A DNA stretch of 8,746 bases, from NCBI GenBank assembly GCA_021828635.1, contig JAJZEJ010000490.1, positions 1 through 8,746 on the forward strand, given 5' to 3'. Shown here in pieces: positions 1 to 6,119 of the stretch. Position numbers and translations under genes: made by a program. This DNA comes from Chloroflexota bacterium. Lineage in GTDB: Bacteria; Chloroflexota; Ktedonobacteria; Ktedonobacterales; Ktedonobacteraceae. The first letter of the stretch is position 1. Each line of letters starts with the position of its first letter. The notes under the pieces were generated by a model, which saw nothing but the letters and a program-made list of their open reading frames with translations, did not search any database and was not told where the DNA came from.

Positions 1-120
1 TCTCACAGCACCAATTCCTGTAAAACCTGGAAGCGTGCTTAGCATACCTCTACCTTCGCAAGTATAGTCAGGAAGTCTTGTGCTAAACTCCTCTATGGCT
101 TCATCATGAATAAACTCAGG
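1..120 (-). pseudogene. Sugar-transferase-like C-terminal remnant (5'-truncated, runs off left edge)
   Basis: Read on the minus strand, 40 codons stay open from just after a TAA stop (121-123) to base 1. The translation contains EEFSTRLPDYT, then eleven residues counted from that T, then LPGFTGIGAVR. This matches the spacing and character of the region LP-x-YT-x-E-(x)n-PG-x-TG-x-x-x-V near the C-terminus of bacterial sugar transferases, the family that moves a sugar-phosphate onto undecaprenyl phosphate. Residues PEF directly after the stop could correspond to the end of that family's GPRP motif. No in-frame ATG, GTG or TTG start and no upstream family sequence is present before the stop, so the 5' part seems lost. 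The only internal ATG (43-45) is weakly placed. The match is from memory of the family, over only 40 residues, and the frame leaves the window, so the call is tentative. Confidence 0.35.
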
Positions 121-345
121 TTAGGAGAAAAGGAGGGTAAATGAGAACAAAGCAAGCTTTTTATCGCTTATAAACAAGGTTGGAGAGGCTTTCTCTTATG
201 CCGTCTTATACATCTTATACCAATATCTTATAACAAGTTTGTGTTATAGAGTGCTACTCTTTTGGGAAGGGAAAATCTTTAAGAAGGTTGATGATTGAAC
301 GTCTGATAGATTAATGGAGCAAAATATTATTACATCACATATTAT
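121..345. other. AT-rich intergenic stretch with no convincing gene
   Basis: No long open frame is present. A strong Shine-Dalgarno-like AGGAGG (131-136) stands four bases before ATG 141, but that frame stops after ten codons (MRTKQAFYRL). The +1 frame stays open for about 25 more codons (169-246). Four copies of TCTTAT lie at 194, 204, 213 and 226. The stretch could hold a decayed small gene, a leader peptide or only spacer sequence. Confidence 0.5.
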
Positions 346-375
346 TTTACAGTAAAGAACTGGTGATGATATATT
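346..375 (+). promoter_or_regulatory. Predicted housekeeping-type promoter for the sigma factor gene
   Basis: TTTACA (346-351, five of six to TTGACA) is followed after 18 bases by TATATT (370-375, five of six to TATAAT). A TGA directly before the -10 gives the extended TGn form. Transcription would start near 382, leaving a leader of about 113 bases before ATG 495. This is the best promoter match upstream of the sigma gene. Confidence 0.5.
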
Positions 376-494
376 AAAGTGGCAGTCGATGATTTACGGA
401 CTCTGAAGCGGTGAAAGTGGTTGCGCTCCTCATACCATGTAGTCTGCATAGCGATGAAGCTTGAGATAAAAGATAACGAGAAGGAGGAGAAGAT

Positions 495-1112
495 ATGATG
501 CAGCCGTCTCCACGCGACCATACACAAACACAGTATGCGTGGCCTGGTGAGGACGACAAAGCAATTGTTGCTGAGATGCTTAACGATCCCTCATCACCAC
601 ATTGGACGTATTGCCGTGAATTTTTTATGCACCTGATGAACAAATTGAAGGTTCCTATCGACGAGAGAGATGATGTTGTACAAAAGATCATGATCACAGT
701 GGTCAGAAATCTGCACACATTCAAGCATGATTGTAAGCTCACGACCTGGCTAATCAAAGCCGCAAACTGGCGTAAAGATGATCGCTACAGATCGCTCAGG
801 CAAGAACGCTTACAAATCGAGCCTTTGAAGACGGCATACGAAGAGAGTGAGGAAGGCGTAGAGACCCCTCAACTTCTATCATCACGCACGGTAGAGGATG
901 AGTGTATCGGCCGTGAAACTCTAAGCGAAGTTGTAGCAAAGTTACAGCACTACGCCCTTACCCGCAATGATACTGAACGCTGTTGGCAGGTCATGCAAAA
1001 AGTTTTTTTCGAGCAACAATCTGCCAAAGAGACGGCAAAGGAACTCGGTATAGAGCCTTATATCCTCTATTATATTATTCGGGAAGTCCGAAAGTATCTG
1101 AAAAGAGAATAA
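495..1112 (+). CDS. ECF-type RNA polymerase sigma factor (divergent)
   Basis: The 205-residue product would direct RNA polymerase to a specific promoter set. Residues about 57-107 fit sigma region 2: DERDDVVQKI corresponds to the usual EDLVQEV helix, and LTTWLIKAANWRKDDRYRSL to the FxxWLxxIARNxxxDxxR segment that contacts the -10 element. After an acidic linker (about 115-140), residues about 140-203 form region 4, with the helix-turn-helix around SAKETAKELGIEPYILYYII. Region 4 is unusual: the typical SYEEIAEILGISVGTVKSRL pattern is only partly kept. AAGGAGGAG (481-489) lies just before tandem ATGs at 495 and 498. No anti-sigma gene follows in the same direction; the candidate partner is convergent, 86 bases downstream. 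The alternative is a sigma-like DNA-binding regulator that no longer works as a sigma factor. Confidence 0.82.
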   Translation: MMQPSPRDHTQTQYAWPGEDDKAIVAEMLNDPSSPHWTYCREFFMHLMNKLKVPIDERDDVVQKIMITVVRNLHTFKHDCKLTTWLIKAANWRKDDRYRSLRQERLQIEPLKTAYEESEEGVETPQLLSSRTVEDECIGRETLSEVVAKLQHYALTRNDTERCWQVMQKVFFEQQSAKETAKELGIEPYILYYIIREVRKYLKRE

Positions 1113-1183
1113 TATACTAGTGATGATAAGCCTTATACCGGCGCTTTTGTCATTGCAGACACACTAGCAGGAGGGTTTGTAGA

Positions 1184-1203
1184 CCTGATGAAGCTTCATC
1201 AGG
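1184..1203. repeat. Perfect 20-bp palindrome at a convergent gene junction
   Basis: The arms CCTGATGAAG and CTTCATCAGG abut with no spacer, so the sequence is fully self-complementary. It includes the TGA stop of the minus-strand zinc-finger gene (1199-1201) and lies 71 bases beyond the sigma stop. It may be a two-way transcription-end hairpin, but neither side has a T-run, so a protein-binding site is equally possible. Confidence 0.7.
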
Positions 1204-1660
1204 GTGCTGCATCATTCTGTTCTAGCAAACGCAACAAGGCCCATGTTTCCTCCACATCGGAACGGTATGCTTTACATGTACGCAGGTGTCTGGCGAATTG
1301 GGGAAATTGTAGATTAGCAGCTTCTTCTCCTTGTTCAAAAAGTCTATCGATATAGGCTCCTATCTCTGTATGAACCTGGGTATTGTGTAGTGTTTGTTCA
1401 AGCTGTGAAAGCAATTCTTGAAGAATTGCACTCTCGCCGTCATGTTTTCTATCGTAGTCACGTTCCTCATGTAGCCATTTTGTCAGCATCTTTTGGCAAG
1501 CTACGCATTCGTTCAAGTGCGTAATCAGCTCTTCCTGCTGATCTTGAGTAGGATGCCACTGACCTGTCATCAAGGCAAGCAATACATGGACAAAATACGC
1601 ATGGTCGAAGATGTTTGGGTTAGGAACTGGGATGGCTTCCATTGTTTTCTTGTAGCGCAT
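1199..1660 (-). CDS. Soluble protein with two zf-HC2/anti-sigma-like zinc-finger units
   Basis: The 153-residue product has H48-x3-C52-x2-C55, the zinc-binding signature of ZAS-type anti-sigma factors such as RsrA. Around it is the usual pattern of helix, HLxxCxxC, then helix (ELITHLNECVACQKMLTKWL). Residues about 96-145 look like a second copy: YIDRLFEQGEE leads into ARHLRTCKAY, where H125 and C129 remain but Tyr132 stands where the last cysteine would be. There is no membrane segment, so it should act in the cytoplasm. AAAGGAGG (1670-1677, reverse) nine bases before ATG 1660 fixes the start. It converges on the ECF sigma gene and diverges from the STAND gene. The inferred role is an anti-sigma factor that binds the sigma factor in response to zinc or redox state. 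It could instead be a general zf-HC2 protein with another partner. Confidence 0.65.
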   Translation of the reverse strand: MRYKKTMEAIPVPNPNIFDHAYFVHVLLALMTGQWHPTQDQQEELITHLNECVACQKMLTKWLHEERDYDRKHDGESAILQELLSQLEQTLHNTQVHTEIGAYIDRLFEQGEEAANLQFPQFARHLRTCKAYRSDVEETWALLRLLEQNDAAP

Positions 1661-1777
1661 CTGTACCGTCCTCCTTTAAGAAAAAAGCATCTGGCCCGAT
1701 GGTATTCATCGATTACAGGAATGCTCAACCTATCCATGCGGTGTCTCTCAATTTGACGACAGACAATTAGAAAAGTC

Positions 1778-1806
1778 TTGACTAATTTAGATATGTTTGG
1801 TAGCAT
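1778..1806 (+). promoter_or_regulatory. Predicted housekeeping-type promoter of the STAND gene
   Basis: TTGACT (1778-1783, five of six to the -35 consensus), a 17-base spacer and TAGCAT (1801-1806, four of six to the -10) form a good match. Transcription would start near 1813, inside the 11-bp repeat array, and leave a leader of about 70 bases before ATG 1886. The TTG that could open a longer reading frame is the first three bases of this -35 box, which argues against that longer start. Confidence 0.5.
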
Positions 1807-1807
1807 G

Positions 1808-1838
1808 CATATATCAAACATATATCAAACATATATCA
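1808..1838. repeat. 11-bp direct repeats, probable operator at the STAND promoter
   Basis: CATATATCAAA occurs at 1808-1818 and 1819-1829, and a third copy starts at 1830 and matches for nine bases. The 11-bp period places each copy on nearly the same face of the helix. An inverted partial copy, GATATGTTTG (1790-1799), lies between the -35 and -10 boxes. The array covers the expected transcription start. I infer an operator, possibly bound by the XRE domain of the downstream gene's own product. Confidence 0.55.
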
Positions 1839-1875
1839 TTTTATTTTCTACCATGTTATTTACTTTCATAGGCAG

Positions 1876-1880
1876 AAGGA
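1876..1880 (+). promoter_or_regulatory. Ribosome binding site that decides the STAND start
   Basis: AAGGA lies five bases before ATG 1886. No comparable site precedes the upstream TTG 1778 or the intervening ATGs. The residues that would precede Met 1886 are hydrophobic and low in complexity, and they are encoded by the repeat array and promoter. Confidence 0.6.
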
Positions 1881-1885
1881 ATGAG

Positions 1886-4732
1886 ATGTACTCAGAGAAC
1901 ATAGCTGAGACAACTAGGAAAGGTTCACAACTTTTTCCATCGCAATTAAGATTGTTACGTGTACAACGTGGATGGACACAAAGTGATCTGGCACGTCGGC
2001 TTGGGACGACGCAGATTACGATAAGTCGTTGGGAAAAAGCTGCCAGCAGTCCTACGCCATACTTCAGACAAAAGCTATCAGAACTCTTTGGCAAAAGCCT
2101 GGAAGAGCTGGGGCTGGTGCAAAGTATTGATAATGACAATGAAGTTAAGCGCATTCCTGGCCTGTATCCAGTTGCCACATCTGACCTGCATATTCCCTAC
2201 CTGCGCAACCCGTTTTTCACGGGCCGCGAAGAGCTTCTTGCACGACTCGATGACATACTGCTGCATCAGAAATCCGTCGCACTCACACAAACCTATGCCA
2301 TTAGCGGACTAGGTGGCATTGGCAAGACGCAGATTGCACTTGAATATGTTTACCGTTATCGACATCACTACGATACGATCTTCTGGGTTGATGCCTCTTC
2401 GCATAGCACCTTTGTCGCTGATTTTGTGATCTTAGCCAACATATTAAAGTTGTCAGAGCAACATGAGCGCGAGGCCATTGCTGCTGTGAGACACTGGTTA
2501 GCTACGCATCCAAACTGGCTCTTGATTCTAGATAATCTGGAAGATACAAGGATGAGTACCGAGTTTTTACCGAGAAATTGTCAAGGTAGTATTCTCATTA
2601 CAACGCGCTTACACACGCTCGGCGAGCTTGCAGATAGTATTGAAGTTGAGACGATGGGCGTAGAAGATGGCGTGTTATTTCTCTTGCGCCGTACTAGATT
2701 GCTGAGCAATACAGCCTCGCTTGATGCTATAAATGGAGATATGTACACGCTCGCCGAAGAGATTGTCAAAGAACTCGACGCCCTGCCCCTGGCACTTGAC
2801 CAGGCGGCTGCTTACATTGAAGAGACGAACTGTGGCTTGCAAGGTTATCTGAAGCTCTATCGTGTGAGACGCAGAGAATTGTTGCAGATACGCAGTATGC
2901 AACCTACCGATAGCCACCCTCACTCGGTCGTCGCCACATGGTCGCTTTCATTCCGACAAGTAGCGGATGCCAATCCTGTCGCCACTGATCTCTTATACTT
3001 GCTAGCATTCTTGCATCCAGAAGCCATCCCTGAAGACCTGATTACTCAAGGGGCGCAAAAGCTTGAACCTGTACAAGAAACGCCAGTTGTTGATGAGCTA
3101 GCAATCAACAGCGCACTAGGAGTATTGTTACGCTACTCGCTCATACGAAGAAATCCTGAGAAGCGTGAATTGAGTATTCATCGCCTCGTCGCGGCCGTCA
3201 TCAAGGATGGTATGAATTACGAGCAACAACGTCAGTGGGCAGAACGCGCCTTGCAAGCTACTAATCGGGTTTTTCCCGATGTTGATCTGGTCACATGGAA
3301 GCAGTGCCAACCCTATCTTTCCCATGCCCAGGTCTGTATTGAACACGCCGAAACATACCAGATTTCCTCCCTTGAAGCAGCCCGGCTCTTCAATCAGGTC
3401 GGCGTCTATTTGATGGTGGACGCCGAGTATGAGGAAGCTAAAAAGCTTTTGCGACAATCATTGGAGATACGCAATACACTTCTACCACCAGGACACCCTG
3501 ATATTGCAGCCAGCCAAAACGATCTAGGCCGCTTCTATCTTGGTCAGAGCAATTACAAAGAGGCCCGACAATACTTAGAGAGTGCGTTGAAAATTCGCCA
3601 ACAAGTGTTAGGCCACCAGAACTTTCATACTGCCACAACGTTACATAATATCGCATTGCTCTACTATGATGAGGCTAGCTATCAAGAGGCCGAGAAATAT
3701 TGCTTACAGGCGTTGCACATACGACAAAATCTGGCAAAAGACCGACTTACCGATGTCGCTATCAGTCTTGGTCTTCTGGCAGATATATATACCGCTCGTG
3801 GTATATATGAGCAGGCAGAAGATCTTTACTTAGATGCTTTGAAAGCGCAAAAAGGGATATCCGGCGAAGAACATCCCGACATTTCTTATGCGCAGACATT
3901 GAATCACCTCGCACACTTTTACCGCTTAAAAGATGACTTTGTTCAAGCTGAGAACCTCTATGAACAGGCATTAAGCATTCAAGAGAAGCTTTTAGTACAC
4001 GAACATCCAGCTGTAGCTCAGACTCTCAATAATTTGGCTCGTCTGTATCGTGCGTGGGGCGAATATGCGAGAGCGGAACCAATGTACCGGGAAGCTTTAC
4101 GGATTCGAGAGGAGATTTTAGGAGAGCATCACCTTGATGTGGCTGAGAGCTACTATGCACAAGCAAAATTCTACTTCTCACAAGGTAACTATGCTCAGAC
4201 ACTAGAGTTATGTAATCAGGCTTTGACGATCCAAAAGAAACTTAGACCAGATCATCCTAATACAGCTTCCACACTAACGATGTTAGCGAGAGCCTACGAC
4301 GCGACTCATAGCTATCGTCAAGCAGAAAAGTTGTACAGGGAGGTGCTGGAAACGAGAGAAAAAATCTTTGGTCGGGAACATCCCCAGGTTGCGATGACTC
4401 TCAATAACTTAGCTGAAATGTATGTCAAGCAGGGAAGATGTGATGATGCTGAACCTTTAACGAAAGAATCACTGGCTATCCGTCAAAAGTTGCTTGGAAA
4501 CGAGCATCAATTGCTATCATACAACTACACGACTCAGGCAGATATTCATATTTGCCGGAAACAGTATAATGAAGCTGAGCAATTATATCTGAGAGCGTTG
4601 ACCATCAATAAACGGGTTTTGAAGCCTGGGCATCCATTAATTACACGAACAAATGAGAAATTGATAGCATTATATAACCTTATGGAAAGATACCAGGATG
4701 CTGAGAAAGTGGCAAGCAATTCCCATATGTAA
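1886..4732 (+). CDS. XRE-NB-ARC-TPR STAND-type transcriptional regulator
   Basis: The 948-residue product has three parts (numbered from Met 1886). Residues about 18-69 are an XRE/Cro-type helix-turn-helix (RGWTQSDLARRLGTTQITISRWE). Residues about 105-440 are an NB-ARC NTPase: Walker A GLGGIGKT at 141-148, Walker B LLILD ending at Asp216, the arginine motif GSILITTR at 234-241, the GxP-type LPLALDQAAAYI at 300-311, and an MHD-like SIHRLVAAVI at 430-439 in the winged-helix region. Residues about 500-944 hold about 11 TPR units with a 41-44-residue period and the kinesin-light-chain consensus (A-x-x-LY-x-x-AL-x-I-x-x-x-x-LG-x-x-HP). STAND proteins of this shape bind ATP, sense a ligand with the repeat arm and switch by oligomerising. 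Here the output domain appears to be DNA binding, since no nuclease, TIR or protease effector is visible. An SARP-like or AfsR-type activator role, or an immune-type sensor, are alternatives. All NTPase motifs are intact. Confidence 0.92.
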   Translation: MYSENIAETTRKGSQLFPSQLRLLRVQRGWTQSDLARRLGTTQITISRWEKAASSPTPYFRQKLSELFGKSLEELGLVQSIDNDNEVKRIPGLYPVATSDLHIPYLRNPFFTGREELLARLDDILLHQKSVALTQTYAISGLGGIGKTQIALEYVYRYRHHYDTIFWVDASSHSTFVADFVILANILKLSEQHEREAIAAVRHWLATHPNWLLILDNLEDTRMSTEFLPRNCQGSILITTRLHTLGELADSIEVETMGVEDGVLFLLRRTRLLSNTASLDAINGDMYTLAEEIVKELDALPLALDQAAAYIEETNCGLQGYLKLYRVRRRELLQIRSMQPTDSHPHSVVATWSLSFRQVADANPVATDLLYLLAFLHPEAIPEDLITQGAQKLEPVQETPVVDELAINSALGVLLRYSLIRRNPEKRELSIHRLVAAVIKDGMNYEQQRQWAERALQATNRVFPDVDLVTWKQCQPYLSHAQVCIEHAETYQISSLEAARLFNQVGVYLMVDAEYEEAKKLLRQSLEIRNTLLPPGHPDIAASQNDLGRFYLGQSNYKEARQYLESALKIRQQVLGHQNFHTATTLHNIALLYYDEASYQEAEKYCLQALHIRQNLAKDRLTDVAISLGLLADIYTARGIYEQAEDLYLDALKAQKGISGEEHPDISYAQTLNHLAHFYRLKDDFVQAENLYEQALSIQEKLLVHEHPAVAQTLNNLARLYRAWGEYARAEPMYREALRIREEILGEHHLDVAESYYAQAKFYFSQGNYAQTLELCNQALTIQKKLRPDHPNTASTLTMLARAYDATHSYRQAEKLYREVLETREKIFGREHPQVAMTLNNLAEMYVKQGRCDDAEPLTKESLAIRQKLLGNEHQLLSYNYTTQADIHICRKQYNEAEQLYLRALTINKRVLKPGHPLITRTNEKLIALYNLMERYQDAEKVASNSHM

Positions 4733-4779
4733 TTATAGAGTGTTTTTCATTGCATTGATTGGGGGATTTGTGCAATGTT

Positions 4780-4864
4780 GAGCATATAGATCGGCAGACC
4801 CATCTATTCGGCTACAAATTGTCACCTGTAGGTCTCTATAGAACGTGCCGTAAGAACAATGCTC
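4780..4864. other. Intergenic stretch with nested complementary segments
   Basis: Between the STAND and kinase genes, three pairs of segments can nest: GAGCAT (4780-4785) with ATGCTC (4859-4864), CGGCA (4792-4796) with TGCCG (4846-4850), and GACC (4797-4800) with GGTC (4831-4834). CTACA and TGTAG (4812-4816, 4827-4831) pair inside. It might be a structured leader or small RNA, but each stem is short and chance pairing is possible. Confidence 0.2.
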
Positions 4865-4967
4865 CAACAGTTGCATACTATCAGAAATTGACTTACTGGA
4901 CAAACTTTTCATCACATTCATGATGGAAGTTGCCGTCTCATTTACGCTTTATTGTCGTTTTTTAGTT

Positions 4968-4972
4968 GGAGA
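4968..4972 (+). promoter_or_regulatory. Ribosome binding site that decides the kinase start
   Basis: GGAGA lies nine bases before ATG 4982. That ATG directly precedes the beta-strand and P-loop (RKIVIIGPAGAGKST), the normal N-terminus for this family. The longer frame from TTG 4952 would add ten residues (including SFFSWRCTC) that have no family counterpart. Confidence 0.5.
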
Positions 4973-4981
4973 TGTACTTGT

Positions 4982-5551
4982 ATGCGCAAGATCGTAATCA
5001 TTGGTCCGGCTGGAGCAGGAAAATCCACGCTGGCACGAGAGCTAAGCAAAATTCTGGATATAGAGGTCTTTCACCTGGACCGCTACTTTTGGCAACCGGG
5101 GTGGAAAGAGTTGCCCAAAAAAGCCAGAATCGAAAAGTTGCAAGAACTGGTTCAGAAGGACAAATGGATTATCGAAGGCTCTTATTTTAGCACTTCCGAT
5201 GTGCGCCTTCAGTCTTGTGATACCGTTATTTTTCTGGACATGCCACTGCTTCTTTGCTTGCAACGTGTTCTTGCAAGGCGTTTCAATAAGCAGCAGCAGC
5301 AACGCCTTGATTTGCCTGTAGGATGTAAAGAGCGACTCTCCCCACGCTACATGGTGAAATTACTTTTATTTCCATTCATTGGTCGCAAAACGCTCGTCAA
5401 TAAATTGGACAAAGTGAAGCGTGGAAAATGCAAAGTGTTGCGCTCACGGGATGAAGTAGCGGCTTTTCTGAATGCGCAGAGAGAATTTGCTTCCGTACCA
5501 AGCTATAAGCAAACAGTGTCTGTTACACAACTCGTTCCTGCACGAGTATAA
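4982..5551 (+). CDS. P-loop kinase of the FlaR/topology-modulation/adenylate-kinase-like group
   Basis: The 189-residue product opens with a beta-strand and Walker A, GPAGAGKST at residues 8-16. It then shows the group's signature order: LDRYFWQPGW (32-41), where Asp and Trp form the acceptor-side motif, then WIIEGSY (62-68), a Walker-B-like strand VIFLDMP (82-88), and an arginine-rich RVLARRF helix (95-101) leading into a lid. A run of glutamines (QQQQ) lies in the lid region, and the C-terminal RSRDEVAAFL is the usual last helix. It should transfer phosphate from a nucleoside triphosphate to a small substrate in the cytoplasm. The substrate is not known; the name topology modulation protein is historical. 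It stands 249 bases after the STAND gene, too far for certain co-transcription. A weak TTGACT/TCACAT pair (4888-4917) could be its own promoter. Confidence 0.85.
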   Translation: MRKIVIIGPAGAGKSTLARELSKILDIEVFHLDRYFWQPGWKELPKKARIEKLQELVQKDKWIIEGSYFSTSDVRLQSCDTVIFLDMPLLLCLQRVLARRFNKQQQQRLDLPVGCKERLSPRYMVKLLLFPFIGRKTLVNKLDKVKRGKCKVLRSRDEVAAFLNAQREFASVPSYKQTVSVTQLVPARV

Positions 5552-5579
5552 GCTCAGTCGGCGATACGCTACTTATTTA

Positions 5580-5933
5580 TCAAATGTCTATCGCAACAGG
5601 CAGGGCGCTTTGTGACCAGGAGGTCAGATTATCACTGTCACGCGGCGTATACTTCTCGAAGAGTAGGCGGCGTGCCAACATATCTTCATGCTGGTCGCTG
5701 ATTACACGCGCCTGCCTTTGCAGCGTCGTCTCGCGTAACCTGACTTGCACCTGGGGATTGTGCATGATGTTTTTCACCCAATCGGACGTATCACGTCCAC
5801 CTGAGAGCAGATACAAGGTGGTATTGTGCAAGGCAAACCAGATTTCAATAGTGTGAGGATGGCCTGTTATACGGCCCGTGGTTGTCAAATAGCAGAAATC
5901 ATCGTTGCTGAACTCTTGTAGATCAGATGCCAT
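5580..5933 (-). CDS. Small split-barrel deazaflavin/FMN-type oxidoreductase (DDN/nitroreductase-like)
   Basis: The 117-residue product resembles the deazaflavin(F420)-dependent nitroreductase family and the related pyridoxamine-phosphate-oxidase-like split barrels. The segment CYLTTTGRITGHPHTIEIWF (14-33) matches the family's LTTTGRKTGKPRTVPLWF strand pair. SGGRDTSDWVKNIMHNPQVQ (44-63), continuing VRL, matches the GGxxxxPxWxxNLxANPxVxV motif that lines the cofactor site. The usual Pro before Trp is Ser here. It is at the short end for the family. It would reduce a quinone, nitro or similar compound using F420H2 or FMN; cofactor and substrate cannot be told from sequence. AAAGGAA (5944-5950, reverse) ten bases before ATG 5933 supports the start. 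The gene converges on the kinase gene with only 28 bases between stops and has its own predicted promoter upstream. Confidence 0.75.
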   Translation of the reverse strand: MASDLQEFSNDDFCYLTTTGRITGHPHTIEIWFALHNTTLYLLSGGRDTSDWVKNIMHNPQVQVRLRETTLQRQARVISDQHEDMLARRLLFEKYTPRDSDNLTSWSQSALPVAIDI

Positions 5934-5971
5934 ATATTTTGTGTTCCTTTCAGGTTGATGGTTCCAGATGA

Positions 5972-6000
5972 AGTGTAGCCTATCGTTGTAAGGATTGCAA
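5972..6000 (-). promoter_or_regulatory. Predicted promoter for the split-barrel oxidoreductase gene
   Basis: On the minus strand TTGCAA (6000-5995), 17 bases, then TACACT (5977-5972) gives four of six matches in each box with ideal spacing. Transcription would start near 5965, about 32 bases before ATG 5933. The position between the upstream hairpin and the gene fits an independent unit. Confidence 0.4.
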
Positions 6001-6008
6001 GCTTGGTA

Positions 6009-6057
6009 AAGAACAAGCGGGCCGCAATAAGTAGTGTATTGCAGTCCGCTTGTTCTT
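6009..6057 (-). terminator. Long hairpin, probable terminator of the GAF regulator gene
   Basis: Arms of 21 bases (6009-6029 and 6037-6057) pair with only one G-T and one C-A mismatch around a 7-base loop. The outer twelve pairs (AAGAACAAGCGG with its complement) are perfect. In the minus-strand transcript the second arm ends in GTTCTTTACC, which is moderately U-rich. It lies 63 bases past the regulator's stop and just upstream of the next gene's predicted promoter. The stem is longer than most intrinsic terminators, so a mobile inverted repeat or a processed RNA is also possible. Confidence 0.55.
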
Positions 6058-6119
6058 GATAGCGGGTCTATCTGCTAAGGAGTCTCTGATGGCTGGTTGT
6101 GCCTTGTTCTCACCCTTGC

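Noticed and set aside
453..1196. GATGAAGCTT at 453-462 and 1187-1196 flanking the sigma gene, as a possible element boundary
   Set aside because: Many 10-bp matches are expected by chance in 8.7 kb; no inverted ends, transposase or integrase accompany them.
1778..1885. TTG 1778 as start of the STAND gene (36 extra residues)
   Set aside because: The TTG is part of a good -35 box, the added residues are encoded by the promoter and repeats, and ATG 1886 has a proper ribosome binding site just before the XRE domain.
4733..4921. 62-residue minus-strand ORF between the STAND and kinase genes
   Set aside because: No ribosome site before ATG 4921 and no recognisable motif.
4952..4981. TTG 4952 as start of the P-loop kinase
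   Set aside because: ATG 4982 gives the normal family N-terminus and has a GGAGA site; the extra ten residues match nothing.
5291..5302. CAG triplet run
   Set aside because: It is four in-frame glutamine codons in the lid region of the kinase, too short to be a meaningful repeat.
5531..5546. CTCGT/ACGAG hairpin at the end of the kinase gene as a terminator
   Set aside because: The stem is five pairs, lies inside the coding sequence and is not followed by a T-run.
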